The notes under the pieces: generated by a model
The model's database searches: none
Told to the model about the DNA's origin: nothing
Seen by the model: only the letters and a program-made list of their open reading frames with translations
NCBI RefSeq assembly: GCF_021560175.1
Contig: NZ_CP091110.1
Location: 2,346,001-2,410,000 of the forward strand
Direction of reading: 5' to 3'
Length of the DNA stretch: 64,000 nucleotides
Origin: Neobacillus drentensis
GTDB taxonomy: Bacteria > Bacillota > Bacilli > Bacillales > Cytobacillaceae
Position numbers and translations under genes: made by a program
In this document: positions 34,648-43,889 of the stretch, piece by piece
Numbering within the stretch: position 1 is the stretch's first letter
How the letters are laid out: each line of letters starts with the position of its first letter

Positions 34648-36081
34648 TTAGTGTATTGAATTCATTGCTGAATGGTTGACGACAACGCGGCGGATGAAGA
34701 AGGCCAGAGCGAGACCGACCAGCGTTACGATCATCGCAAACAAGAACACATGCTGAGAGCCCGCCGTCATAGCGTTAGCCACCTCGGTCTGCTGAGTTGG
34801 TGCGGAGGAGTCATGCAAATAGTTCTCCATTCCAGATGTTAGGATGATGATTGCGATTGCTGTACCAATTGCACCTGCGACCTGCTGCAATGTGTTCATG
34901 ACTGCCGTCCCGTGTGGGTATAGCTCTGAAGGCAGCTGGTTCAGACCGTTAGTCTGTGCTGGCATCCACACCATGGAAATGCCGATCATTAGTCCGATAT
35001 GGAGGACGACGATAAAAGCGACCGATGATGTCGTCGAAATGCTAGAGAAAAACCATAACGTTACCGCGACGACAATAAGTCCAGGAATAACGAGCCACTT
35101 CGGCCCATACTTATCGAATAAACGTCCCATCCGCGGCGATAAAATGCCGTTCAGTGCGCTGCCCGGCAATAACATGAGCCCGGCAGTAAACGGAGTCAGT
35201 TTCATACCATTTTGAAGAAACATTGGCAGAATAATCATACTCGACAAAATGATCATCATACACGAGAGCACCATAAGTAATCCTACATTGTACATAGGAT
35301 ACTTGAAGACCCGCAGGTCCATCATCGGATCGCTCATCTTTATCTGCCGTAATATGAACAAAACAAGCGCGATTAACCCAATGACAATCGAAGTAATCAC
35401 GACCGTACTGGTCCAACCTTCCGATCCTTCTCCTGCTTTACTGAAGCCGAAGACAATCCCTCCGAAGCCGATGGTTGATAATACAACAGACAGTAAGTCA
35501 ATCCGAGGTTTCGTTACTTCTGTGACGTTTTCCAAATATTTTATCCCTACTAACAGCCCAATAACCAAAAACGGCAGCGAGAGCCAGAAGATATAGTGCC
35601 ATGTAAAATATTCGATTAGGAGACCTGCAACTGTTGGCCCGGTTGCCGGCGCAAACATGATAACAAGTCCAACGAAGCCCATCGCTGCTCCACGCTTCTC
35701 AGGTGGATACACAACGAGGATTGTATTGAACATGAGCGGAATCAAAAGACCCATGCCTGCCGCCTGTAAAACGCGAGCGACCATAAGCATTTCAAAGTTG
35801 AATGCGAGCGCTGCAATCAATGTGCCGACAATAGAGCTCACGAGCGACCCGATAAACAATTGCCTCGTTGTAAACCATTGCAACAGCAATCCTGTCATCG
35901 GCATTAGAATGCCGAGAGTAAGCAAAAATCCTGTCGTCAACCACTGAGCGGTCGCTGCCGAAATTCGAAACACATCCATTAAATTACTAATTGCAATGTT
36001 AAGTGCCGTCTCGCTGAACATCCCAACAAAACCGCAAATGAGCAGCGATGCCATGATGGCACGCGTGTTGTATTGCTTCAT
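34648..36081 (-). CDS. DHA2-family MFS drug efflux transporter (14 TM)
   Basis: A 477-residue EmrB/QacA-type transporter with 14 predicted membrane segments and the motif C-like MGFVGLVIMFAPATGPTVAGLL. It is not an obvious glycoside gene. Its base composition looks clearly richer in G+C than the flanking AT-rich genes (many CG, GCG and GCC words), which suggests recent acquisition into the middle of the island. A typical ribosome site (AGAAGGGG) precedes the ATG. Export of a toxic phenolic aglycone is possible but is speculation. Between its start and 36268 I see only leader sequence. Confidence 0.87.
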   Translation of the reverse strand: MKQYNTRAIMASLLICGFVGMFSETALNIAISNLMDVFRISAATAQWLTTGFLLTLGILMPMTGLLLQWFTTRQLFIGSLVSSIVGTLIAALAFNFEMLMVARVLQAAGMGLLIPLMFNTILVVYPPEKRGAAMGFVGLVIMFAPATGPTVAGLLIEYFTWHYIFWLSLPFLVIGLLVGIKYLENVTEVTKPRIDLLSVVLSTIGFGGIVFGFSKAGEGSEGWTSTVVITSIVIGLIALVLFILRQIKMSDPMMDLRVFKYPMYNVGLLMVLSCMMIILSSMIILPMFLQNGMKLTPFTAGLMLLPGSALNGILSPRMGRLFDKYGPKWLVIPGLIVVAVTLWFFSSISTTSSVAFIVVLHIGLMIGISMVWMPAQTNGLNQLPSELYPHGTAVMNTLQQVAGAIGTAIAIIILTSGMENYLHDSSAPTQQTEVANAMTAGSQHVFLFAMIVTLVGLALAFFIRRVVVNHSAMNSIH

Positions 36082-36267
36082 TAACCATACCCCTTCTCTC
36101 TCCTGAAAAATTTCTAACTACGTTCCCCTGTATTCGGTCCGTATTTGATACAATACAGGTCAAAATTCTCCTAGTCAATAAAGAGTTTTTAATATTTTTT
36201 GTAAAAAGTTACAGGAAGATGATAAACCTTTTTATCAGATGTTTTAATATATTTCTTTTTCAAGTAA

Positions 36268-36394
36268 GGATAATAATTACCATAAAATTTTTAACCTATT
36301 ATATTTACTCCTAAAAAAAGAGGCGAAAAGAAATAAAATCTATATCTATAAAGTTAAATAAGTAAAGGTATTTAATAGAAATAAACTTTATAGT
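36268..36394 (+). promoter_or_regulatory. Operator O5, third half-site and -10 of the second C-deglycosidase operon
   Basis: GGATAATAAT (36268-36277) and ATTTTTAACC (36287-36296) form the 29-bp operator, with the left arm matching 8/10 and the right arm fully. The third element GAAATAAAATC is at 36330-36340 and TATAGT, a -10-like box, at 36389-36394. Confidence 0.65.
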
Positions 36395-36399
36395 TAAAT

Positions 36400-36413
36400 T
36401 GGAAGCGGTAACA
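36400..36413 (+). promoter_or_regulatory. cre box of the second C-deglycosidase operon
   Basis: TGGAAGCGGTAACA is a full match to TGNAARCGNWWWCA and starts 5 bp after the -10 box, as at 27419. Confidence 0.8.
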
Positions 36414-36441
36414 ACGCTAAAGAAAAGGAGAGTACACTGGA

Positions 36442-37335
36442 ATGAATAATGAAGCTGGGAATCTTAGAAAGCCAAAACGAGGAGTTTCTCTTTATAGTTA
36501 TGCGGGTGAATATGGAGTAACCATGACTTTAGAAGACATGTTTGCCGAAATGAACGATATTGGTGCAAGAGGATTAGAAATATTAGCAAATTCACATATT
36601 GAAGGCTACCCAAATCCTAGTGAGGAATGGCTGGAAAATTGGGATCGATTAATAGAAAAATACAATATTGTTCCGGCAGAATACGGTCATTGGGTCGATT
36701 CACGCTTGTATGAGGGAAGACATCTTACTTCAGAAGAATCATTACAAATGTTGGAACGTGATTTCAAACTTGCTAACCGGCTCGGATTTACGGTTCTTCG
36801 GACAAAATTGGGGGTAATCGATGATAATCTTACCCCTGTAGAAAACTGGCGAGAATTTATCAAAATGGCCCTTCCGCTAGCTGAAGAATACAATGTCCGC
36901 ATGTGCCCGGAGATTCATGCACCAACACTTTTGAAATCGAAGATGGTAGACGATTATGTTGAGTTTATAAAAGAGACAGGAACCAAGTATTTCGGATTAA
37001 ACATCGACTTTGGTGTATTTGAGACGCAAGCCTTGCCTGCAAGTGAATGGGGTCCCGATGATTTTACCATGCCGCCATCTGAACATAGTCCAGTAGAGGA
37101 TATTATCCCATTATTACCTTATGTCTATTGCTGCCATGCTAAATTTGTAAAAATTGCAGATGATTTTCAAGAGATGACGATTCCTTATGAAAAGGTTATT
37201 AATACATTAATGGACCATAACTGGGATGGCTATATGGTGAGTGAGTATGAAGGTCCAAGCAAAGATGTGACCGGCTATGCCAAAGAACAGGTTCGGAAAC
37301 AACATGTAATGATGAAAAGAATTTTGGGAGAATAA
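36442..37335 (+). CDS. C-glycoside deglycosidase alpha subunit-like TIM barrel
   Basis: A 297-residue TIM barrel with the metal ligands E157 (CPEIHA), D189 (NIDFGV), H232 (CCHAKF) and E268 (VSEYEG). It opens with [13 protein letters not shown], like the alpha subunits at 30037 (GVSLYSFTDEYV) and 42818 (CVSLYSLQDEYL). The beta subunit gene starts 21 bp later. By this pairing it is the catalytic subunit of a second C-glycoside deglycosidase; it is shorter in the segment before the HAK motif than the 30037 protein, suggesting different aglycone specificity. Confidence 0.78.
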   Translation: MNNEAGNLRKPKRGVSLYSYAGEYGVTMTLEDMFAEMNDIGARGLEILANSHIEGYPNPSEEWLENWDRLIEKYNIVPAEYGHWVDSRLYEGRHLTSEESLQMLERDFKLANRLGFTVLRTKLGVIDDNLTPVENWREFIKMALPLAEEYNVRMCPEIHAPTLLKSKMVDDYVEFIKETGTKYFGLNIDFGVFETQALPASEWGPDDFTMPPSEHSPVEDIIPLLPYVYCCHAKFVKIADDFQEMTIPYEKVINTLMDHNWDGYMVSEYEGPSKDVTGYAKEQVRKQHVMMKRILGE

Positions 37336-37356
37336 AAGAGAAGGAGAGTACCTACT

Positions 37357-37761
37357 ATGTTAGAAAAACCTTGTATTCAATCGAGAGGCTTTAAAAATGT
37401 TGAGGAAAATGGAAAAATTATTGGCTTCCAGGTTGAGATTAGATCTTTGTATTATCGAGGCCTCTGGCTTTCACAATTACGTCCCGCTACCGTTTCAGTA
37501 GATGGTGAAACATTTTCAGGCGATCAGATTACATGGACGATTAATGGTGTGACCTACACACAAACTGAAATGGTTTCACTAGGAGATGTTCACTGGGGTA
37601 TCTTGGAACCAGCAACTCTTACAGTGGCAAAAGAAGGCGGACTAAAATCCGGCAGCCATGAAATTGAAGTAAGCTATACGTATAGCTGCTCCTATTTTCC
37701 ACCAGTTGCTGATACGGTTCTTGGTGCAATTCCACATAAGAGAAAGCTAATTTTAGTGTAA
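37357..37761 (+). CDS. C-glycoside deglycosidase beta subunit-like (DUF6379)
   Basis: A 134-residue all-beta protein with YYRG, VDGE and GGL-x-x-G-x-H as in the other two DUF6379 proteins of the window. It follows the alpha gene by 21 bp with GAAGGAGAG upstream of the ATG. It is inferred to complete the second deglycosidase heteromer. It ends before a perfect palindrome that separates it from the esterase gene. Confidence 0.76.
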   Translation: MLEKPCIQSRGFKNVEENGKIIGFQVEIRSLYYRGLWLSQLRPATVSVDGETFSGDQITWTINGVTYTQTEMVSLGDVHWGILEPATLTVAKEGGLKSGSHEIEVSYTYSCSYFPPVADTVLGAIPHKRKLILV

Positions 37762-37771
37762 CCTTTAGAAT

Positions 37772-37809
37772 AAATGTTCTAGAAGACGATATCGTCTTCT
37801 AGAACATTT
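37772..37809. terminator. 38-bp perfect palindrome
   Basis: AAATGTTCTAGAAGACGAT is followed at once by its exact reverse complement, with no spacer. TCTGTTTTTAT follows, so it can act as a terminator in RNA (the centre bases would form the loop). A symmetrical protein site is possible too. Confidence 0.7.
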
Positions 37810-37880
37810 TCTGTTTTTATTTAAGGGTAGGTTGGGCTCATGAATGAATTTTGTCTGGTTAAGTGAGGGGTTGAAGAAAT

Positions 37881-39206
37881 TTGGATTTAGCTAATACAAA
37901 ATACGGATCGATATCTGGTATTAAACAAAATGGGTATACGGTTTTTAAAGGAATTCCTTATGCAAAACCACCTATAGGAGAACTCCGATTTTGTGCACCT
38001 GAGGAAACCGCCCCATGGGACGGAGTATATGAAGCAGATACTTTTCAAAACAAATGTATTCAAAGTGAACTGCCGAAGGAAATTTCTTTTTATATTAAAG
38101 AGTTTTATTCTAATTCTCAATTTATGGTAGAAGGTAGTGAAGATGGACTATTTTTAAATATCTGGACTCCGGCGAAGGAGACGTCAGAAAAGTTACCAGT
38201 GGCATTTTGGATCCATGGGGGTGGCTTTCTAGGTGGATTTGGGTCAGAAATGGAATTTGATGGAAAATCCTTTTGTAAACAAGGTGTTATTTTAGTTACG
38301 ATCAATTATCGACTCGGTTTGTTTGGTTTCCTCGCGCATGAATGGTTATGCAAGGAAAATGAAAAGGGTGTATCCGGTAACTATGGAATCTTGGACCAAA
38401 TCATGGCCTTAAAATGGGTTTATGAAAATATCGAGGCCTTCGGCGGTGACCCTGAAAATATTACCGTTTTTGGGCAATCAGCTGGGGCAGTTAGTGTTCA
38501 AACTTTGATTTCATCCAAGCTTACAGGCAACATGATTAAAAAAGCCATTATGCAGAGCGGCGGAGGCTATCAATCACCTATCACACGAAATACAAAATTA
38601 GAGGACGCCAAGAAAATTGGAAAAGAATTCTTAAATTTTGCCAATATTAAAAGTTTGAAGGAGTTAAGAGAAATATCAGCGGAAGAATTACTTGCTAAGG
38701 TCGAAAGTTACTACAGTCATAGAAGGGAGACTGGAGAAGAAGCGAATCTCTTTTTCCCTATTATTGATTGTTATGTGCTTGAAAATGAATATGATAAGTT
38801 AATAGAAAAAGGAGAAATAAAGGACATACCATACATGTTGGGATGTTGTAAGGACGATATTTCTGTTACATCAAAGGGTGGGGAAAGTTCGTCACTTTAC
38901 CGAGGATGTATTGGATTTAGTCATAAGTTAGAGGAGCTTGGAAGAAATCCTGCCTATGTTTATTATTTTACCCGGGATCTTCCTGGTGATGAAAGCGGTG
39001 CCTTCCATTCTGGAGAGCTTTGGTACATGTTCGGGACTTTAAAGAGGAATTGGCGTCCCAACTTAGCAGCAGATTATGATTTGTCAGGGCGAATGGTCTC
39101 TGCATGGACAAACTTTATTAAATTTGGTGATCCTAACATAAATAACAACGAGTGGACTCCATATAGCTTAAATGACCCTTACGTAAAAGCATTTGATATA
39201 GACTAA
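37881..39206 (+). CDS. Type B carboxylesterase (PnbA-like)
   Basis: A 441-residue carboxylesterase. FKGIPYAKPPIGELRF and DGLFLNIWTP are family signatures, HGGGF is the oxyanion hole, and GQSAGAVS carries the nucleophile Ser. The C-terminal His is probably in SGAFHSGEL. It is shorter than the usual ~490-500 residues and has no signal peptide, so it is cytoplasmic. The TTG start lies about 10 bp after GAGGGG. In this operon it may remove acetyl, feruloyl or other acyl groups from imported plant glycosides. Confidence 0.82.
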   Translation: MDLANTKYGSISGIKQNGYTVFKGIPYAKPPIGELRFCAPEETAPWDGVYEADTFQNKCIQSELPKEISFYIKEFYSNSQFMVEGSEDGLFLNIWTPAKETSEKLPVAFWIHGGGFLGGFGSEMEFDGKSFCKQGVILVTINYRLGLFGFLAHEWLCKENEKGVSGNYGILDQIMALKWVYENIEAFGGDPENITVFGQSAGAVSVQTLISSKLTGNMIKKAIMQSGGGYQSPITRNTKLEDAKKIGKEFLNFANIKSLKELREISAEELLAKVESYYSHRRETGEEANLFFPIIDCYVLENEYDKLIEKGEIKDIPYMLGCCKDDISVTSKGGESSSLYRGCIGFSHKLEELGRNPAYVYYFTRDLPGDESGAFHSGELWYMFGTLKRNWRPNLAADYDLSGRMVSAWTNFIKFGDPNINNNEWTPYSLNDPYVKAFDID

Positions 39207-39240
39207 AAAATTATTTTTAAAAGTTGGAGTGATTTTAAAA

Positions 39241-40908
39241 ATGTCAAAACAGTTAATGAATCCAATCTTACCAGGGTTTTATCCAGACCCTTCCATCTGT
39301 AGGGTGGATGATGATTTTTATATGATTACCTCGAGCTTTTCCTTATTTCCGGGTGTCCCAATTTTCCACAGTACCGACTTAGCTAATTGGGAGCAGATTG
39401 GTCATATTCTTGATCGGAAATCCCAGCTTCATGTGACGGCAGATCATATGACAGCGGGAATCATGGCTCCAACATTAAGATATAATAACGGTACCTTTTA
39501 CATGATTACAACGAATGTTAGCGATAAGTGGAATTTTATTGTGACGGCTAAAGATCCTCGTGGTCCATGGTCAGATCCTTACTGGCTCGAGGGGTGCCCT
39601 GGGATTGATGCATCCTTATTTTTTGATGAGGATGGAAAAGCATACCTTACAGGTACAAGAGAGGATACAAATACAGATGGTACAAGGTCTCAGGGGATCT
39701 GGGTTAGTGAAATTGACTTAGACCGGATGTGCCTTGTTGGAGAGGCGCGGTCAATATGGAATGGAGCGTTAAAAAATTGCGCTTCACCAGAAGCTCCTCA
39801 TCTTTACAAAAAAGATGGCTATTATTATTTAGTGATTGCTGAGGGAGGTACAGAGCACTTTCATGCTGTAACGATAGCCCGCAGTAAAACGATTTTTAAT
39901 GATTTTGAGGGCTATGCAGGTAATCCAATTCTAACCCATCGTCATCTAGGGAAACATTATCCGATTTGTAATGTGGGCCACGCAGATTTGGTAGAACTGA
40001 AAAATGGTGAGTGGTATACCGTCATACTTGGCTCTCGCGTAATTGAAGGCTATCATAAGAACCTTGGACGAGAAACTTTTATTGCACCAGTCGTATGGGA
40101 AGAAGGCTGGCCCGTTATCAGTCCTGGAACAGGGAAAGTCGAATGGAGTTATCCAGCGCCAGATCTGCCAGCGTCTACAGAACGAGTAGTTCCAACGAGG
40201 AATGATTTCGAAGGTGACAAACTTGAAATGGACTGGGTATTCTTTGGGACTCCTTATGAGGATTTTTACTCGCTCTCAGACAGTAAACTGACAATGAAAC
40301 TTCTTCCTCGTTCCATCAGCCAAGAGGTTGGTAAAATTGACATACATGCAACAGAAGTAAATAAAGAAGTTCCAACCCTCGGGTTTATTGGCCGCAGACA
40401 GCAGCATGCGAATTTCCGAATGTCAACAAAATTGAAGTTTTTAGCATTAGAAGATAATGAGACAGTTGGTCTTGCCATCATGCAGGCATGTAACCATCAA
40501 TTCAGGTTAGAGCGTTCCCTGGAAAAAGGAAAACAAATTTTGAGACTGATCCAGTGTACTAGCGAGATAAACGGATACCCTCACCAGCCACACTTTCAAT
40601 GTATGACGACAGAAAAGGAGCTTGCTAAAACGGAAGTAGAAGGAGAAGAAATCATTCTCAGTATTTCAGCAGAGGGGCAATCGTATAACTTCTATTATGG
40701 CAGTGAGGAAGAAAACTTACAGTTACTTTATGAGAACGCAGATGGCAGGAAATTAAATCCCGAATCAGTGGGTGGTATGGTTGGAACCATGCTTTGCATG
40801 TTTGCCAGTTCCAATGGAAAAGAAAGTAAAAATAGGGCGGAGTTCGAGTGGTTTGATTATACTGAAACTGAATTAAGTCTGAACGGTAAAACAGTTCTTC
40901 ATGTCTGA
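39241..40908 (+). CDS. GH43 beta-xylosidase/alpha-L-arabinofuranosidase
   Basis: A 555-residue cytoplasmic GH43 enzyme. The three catalytic acids are placed as in XynB: Asp in GFYPDPSICR (base), Asp in GCPGIDASLF (modulator) and Glu in CASPEAPHLY (acid). The five-bladed propeller is followed by the C-terminal beta-sandwich (from about residue 325) that closes the active site in GH43 xylosidases. It should trim xylose or arabinose from oligosaccharides or decorated glycosides. The ATG at 39241 follows GGAGTGA. Confidence 0.9.
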   Translation: MSKQLMNPILPGFYPDPSICRVDDDFYMITSSFSLFPGVPIFHSTDLANWEQIGHILDRKSQLHVTADHMTAGIMAPTLRYNNGTFYMITTNVSDKWNFIVTAKDPRGPWSDPYWLEGCPGIDASLFFDEDGKAYLTGTREDTNTDGTRSQGIWVSEIDLDRMCLVGEARSIWNGALKNCASPEAPHLYKKDGYYYLVIAEGGTEHFHAVTIARSKTIFNDFEGYAGNPILTHRHLGKHYPICNVGHADLVELKNGEWYTVILGSRVIEGYHKNLGRETFIAPVVWEEGWPVISPGTGKVEWSYPAPDLPASTERVVPTRNDFEGDKLEMDWVFFGTPYEDFYSLSDSKLTMKLLPRSISQEVGKIDIHATEVNKEVPTLGFIGRRQQHANFRMSTKLKFLALEDNETVGLAIMQACNHQFRLERSLEKGKQILRLIQCTSEINGYPHQPHFQCMTTEKELAKTEVEGEEIILSISAEGQSYNFYYGSEEENLQLLYENADGRKLNPESVGGMVGTMLCMFASSNGKESKNRAEFEWFDYTETELSLNGKTVLHV

Positions 40909-40936
40909 AATGAGTGATTATAAATTATAGTAATTT

Positions 40937-41014
40937 AAGAGATTAAAAATCAGCATAAGATTTTTAATCTCTTTATTTATTTTTGAAATCATCAATAAGT
41001 TAGGTTAAAAATTG
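40937..41014 (+). promoter_or_regulatory. Operator O6 and third half-site upstream of the DHA1 transporter gene
   Basis: GATTAAAAAT and ATTTTTAATC form the perfect 29-bp operator at 40941-40969. The third half-site here is a full copy, GGTTAAAAAT at 41003-41012, at the same distance as elsewhere. The stem (40937-40973) could also terminate the GH43 transcript. I found no cre box or clear -10 between it and the gene. Confidence 0.65.
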
Positions 41015-41109
41015 CTTCGCAAATAGATTAAATAAGTGAAATTAAATAAGTGATCAGGAGGTGTAAAATTAAATTACAAGGTTTTAATTTTTAGAATAGG
41101 AGAAATTTG

Positions 41110-42342
41110 ATGCAACGGTTTACGTTTCTTAGAAAGATCAATGTGCCATTATTTATTCTAATGGTGAATATTTTTATCGCCCTGCTTGGGGTAGGGTTAG
41201 CCATTCCTGTTCTTCCGAAGTTTATCCTAGAATTTGGCGCGACTGGGAAGGATCAAGGATACCTTGTAGCTGCAACAGGGCTGACCCAATTTCTATTTTC
41301 CCCTTTAGGTGGGAAGCTATCAGATAAATACGGAAGAAAAATCATTACCATCGCTGGTTTAGGAATTATCATGCTGTCACAGTTTATGTTTAGTATTGGC
41401 TCTGATTTATGGCTTCTATATTTATCCCGCTTAATTGGGGGAATCGGTATTGGAATACTAGTACCTGCGAATATGGCGTACGTAGCGGATGTTACAACAA
41501 TTGAAAATCGCGGAAAAGGGATGGGGTTACTTGGGGCAGCCATTTCACTCGGCTTTGTTATTGGCCCAGGGATTGGCGGATTCTTAGCAGAGTTTGGGTT
41601 GCGCGTACCGTTTTATGCATCTGCGATTGCAGCAGGAATTGCTATGATCGTTTCCATCTTGTTCTTACCAGAATCCTTATCAAAAGAACAGCAACAAGTC
41701 TATAGAAATTCAACTTCAGAAAAAGATGGTATGATTCATGAAATCAAACGATCATTTAAAGTGCCTTATTTTGTCTTGCTATTACTCGTTTTTACGATGA
41801 CCTTTGGATTAGCCAATTTTGAAGCAATCTATGGGTTATTTGTAAGTGAAAAGTACGAATATACCCCTAAAGATATCTCTATCATTCTGACTGTTGGTGC
41901 ACTTGTTGGGGTCATCATTCAGGCTGTGCTGGTAGATTGGCTGCTTCGCCGTTATGATGAGATTAAAGTCATTAATGTATGTTTCTTACTTTCGGCTGTA
42001 TCGATGATTCTCGTCTTGTTTTCTGGGAACTTTATTTATATGTTAATAATGAATATAATGTTTTTCTTGTTTACTTCGATTCTACGTCCAGCAATTAATA
42101 CCATGTTATCGAAAATGGCAGGAATTGAACAAGGTTTTGCGGCAGGTATGAATAATGCTTATAGCAGTTTGGGTAATATTATCGGGCCTTCATTAGCAGG
42201 AATATTCTATGATGTTTCCTACAATATTCCGTTTATCTTCGGAGCATTCATTTTAATAGGAAGCCTTTTTATGTGTACAGCTTGGAATCAAAGGGCTAAA
42301 AGGAATAATGATTTTGTGGCCGTTATTAGCGAACCTAAATAA
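41110..42342 (+). CDS. DHA1-type MFS transporter (NorA/TetA-like)
   Basis: A 410-residue protein with 12 membrane segments. GGKLSDKYGRK is the MFS motif A and GIGIGILVPANMAYVAD and GPGIGGFLAEFG are motif C-like, which is typical of proton-driven exporters. Its promoter carries the island operator with the clearest third half-site, so it seems to belong to the regulon. It may export an aglycone or other product, or import a glycoside. The ATG at 41110 follows AGGAG by 7 bp; the TTG just before it is less likely. Confidence 0.85.
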   Translation: MQRFTFLRKINVPLFILMVNIFIALLGVGLAIPVLPKFILEFGATGKDQGYLVAATGLTQFLFSPLGGKLSDKYGRKIITIAGLGIIMLSQFMFSIGSDLWLLYLSRLIGGIGIGILVPANMAYVADVTTIENRGKGMGLLGAAISLGFVIGPGIGGFLAEFGLRVPFYASAIAAGIAMIVSILFLPESLSKEQQQVYRNSTSEKDGMIHEIKRSFKVPYFVLLLLVFTMTFGLANFEAIYGLFVSEKYEYTPKDISIILTVGALVGVIIQAVLVDWLLRRYDEIKVINVCFLLSAVSMILVLFSGNFIYMLIMNIMFFLFTSILRPAINTMLSKMAGIEQGFAAGMNNAYSSLGNIIGPSLAGIFYDVSYNIPFIFGAFILIGSLFMCTAWNQRAKRNNDFVAVISEPK

Positions 42343-42379
42343 ATTTCCTCATAATAAATAAAAATCAATAATAGAAGCA

Positions 42380-42417
42380 GTCAAAAAAAATCAGCCGCTG
42401 GGCTGATTTTTTTTGAC
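42380..42417. terminator. Bidirectional terminator
   Basis: GTCAAAAAAAATCAGCC and GGCTGATTTTTTTTGAC form a perfect 17-bp stem with a 4-nt loop, with A and T runs on the two arms. It serves the convergent genes on both sides. Confidence 0.9.
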
Positions 42418-42423
42418 CTTCGA

Positions 42424-42816
42424 TTATGCGATCTCTATAGTTCTAACCTTTCTTCCCGCTAATGGTACTGGGATATAGGCAGTCCGAACAATTACATCTA
42501 AAGCGACTTCATGAGTCCCTTTGGATAAACCGCCATCCTGAAGTATTCGAACTATTAATGGCTCGCCATATTCCCATTTATAGCTTGTCACAGTTTCCAT
42601 TTCATCTAACGTAAACCAGTCCACCTCGTCTACTGAACATAAAAGATTCTCACGTGGAACCTTTTCGCCGTCCACTTCCACACGAATATCATTTACCATG
42701 GACAGTGGAATGCCTCGATAGTAGGTAATGTTAGTTTTTAATTCAAATCCAGTAATTTTACTAGCTTCTTCAATATTTTTACAAGTGTTTTCTAGGAACA
42801 CATTATTATCAAACAT
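42424..42816 (-). CDS. C-glycoside deglycosidase beta subunit-like (DUF6379)
   Basis: A 130-residue all-beta protein with YYRG, VDGE and GGL-x-x-G-x-H. It follows its alpha gene with 1 bp between stop and start; its ribosome site (AGGAGG) lies in the last codons of alpha, so the two are translationally coupled. It is inferred to be the small subunit of the third deglycosidase. Confidence 0.77.
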   Translation of the reverse strand: MFDNNVFLENTCKNIEEASKITGFELKTNITYYRGIPLSMVNDIRVEVDGEKVPRENLLCSVDEVDWFTLDEMETVTSYKWEYGEPLIVRILQDGGLSKGTHEVALDVIVRTAYIPVPLAGRKVRTIEIA

Positions 42817-42817
42817 C

Positions 42818-43840
42818 TTAATAGACCTCCTGTCCTTCTAACTCTTTTATAACATTGCGAATGAGTGCCTGATGAGCTAAGACCTGTTCTTTTTCCACCA
42901 TTGGATGTCCAGGAAGTACCCAGCGGTTTCCTTCATATTCTGTAGAAACATAACCGTCATATCCTTTTTCGTGCAAGTACTGGAGAATCCCTTTGTAATC
43001 CATAGAATACTCTTCGCCTGTTTCGGTCATTTCAAATAATTTAAAGTGGAAATGTTTAATATATGGTATATATTCATCCAAAATACTGTAGGCTTCATTT
43101 TCATATCCATCTGCGAAATGGGCAAAAAAGTGATCCGCTTCGGATTTTAATAATTTTATTAGTTCATCTGGAAAGCCGCCATTTTCCAAATATACTTTCC
43201 TAGGGTCTTTACCTTGGGCAAATATGTTGTTGATATAATCAATCACTTCTTGGTTTGTACCTAAATGTTGTTTACAATAATCAGCCATTACTCTTGGCAA
43301 CCTGCGGCAGAAAATTCCGGTATCAATAACTAGTCCTACATAAGGAGAATTTAATCGTTTCATTTCTTTAATAAATTCTTGGGTTTTTGGAACATCAAAG
43401 CTTAAGCCTGCATGTATTTCGAGAGCCAAGGTAACATTATATTTTTCAGCATATGGCAATAATGGCTCGATAACAAAAGCCGGTACCATCGATACTAACC
43501 GGATTAAATTAATTCCTAACCGGTTGGCAAGCTTAATCTCTTCAATTAATAAATCAACACATTCTTTTTTGGTTAATTCTCTATTCTTATATAAGTTTGT
43601 ATTCAAGAAAACATCGGCAATGACTGGTTTCATCTTATAGGTGCTTACAAATTTATCCCATTCTACTAATGTTTCCTCTGAGGGATGGGGGGTGTTATGC
43701 AGCATCTGATCAGGAATGATTTCAATTCCTTCTACCTTATTCTCAGCCAAAAATTTAAAAATATCTTCTAAGTTCATACGTTTATTTAAATATTCATCTT
43801 GCAAACTATATAAGCTTACGCATGTTTTGATGTTGCTCAT
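42818..43840 (-). CDS. C-glycoside deglycosidase alpha subunit-like TIM barrel
   Basis: A 340-residue TIM barrel, the longest of the three alpha-like subunits. Metal-site motifs are ALEIHAG (Glu, about residue 142), LVIDTGIF (Asp), HFHFKLF (His) and STEYEGNRW (Glu). It carries an insert around residues 185-245 like the 30037 protein. It is transcribed on the opposite strand from the other two pairs but shares their operator and cre layout. The third set suggests that the organism handles several C-glycosides or both anomers. Confidence 0.78.
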   Translation of the reverse strand: MSNIKTCVSLYSLQDEYLNKRMNLEDIFKFLAENKVEGIEIIPDQMLHNTPHPSEETLVEWDKFVSTYKMKPVIADVFLNTNLYKNRELTKKECVDLLIEEIKLANRLGINLIRLVSMVPAFVIEPLLPYAEKYNVTLALEIHAGLSFDVPKTQEFIKEMKRLNSPYVGLVIDTGIFCRRLPRVMADYCKQHLGTNQEVIDYINNIFAQGKDPRKVYLENGGFPDELIKLLKSEADHFFAHFADGYENEAYSILDEYIPYIKHFHFKLFEMTETGEEYSMDYKGILQYLHEKGYDGYVSTEYEGNRWVLPGHPMVEKEQVLAHQALIRNVIKELEGQEVY

Positions 43841-43870
43841 TTAACTATCTCCCTTCATCTTGTTTTTGAT

Positions 43871-43884
43871 TGACTTCGCTTACA
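43871..43884 (-). promoter_or_regulatory. cre box of the third C-deglycosidase operon
   Basis: On the minus strand TGTAAGCGAAGTCA matches TGNAARCGNWWWCA with one mismatch. It lies 5 bp after the -10 box TATGAT (43895-43890). Confidence 0.68.
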
Positions 43885-43889
43885 TGAAC

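Noticed and set aside
34844..35947. Plus-strand open frames opposite the DHA2 transporter gene
   Set aside because: They are antisense to a well-supported membrane protein gene; the GC-rich codon use keeps the opposite frames open.
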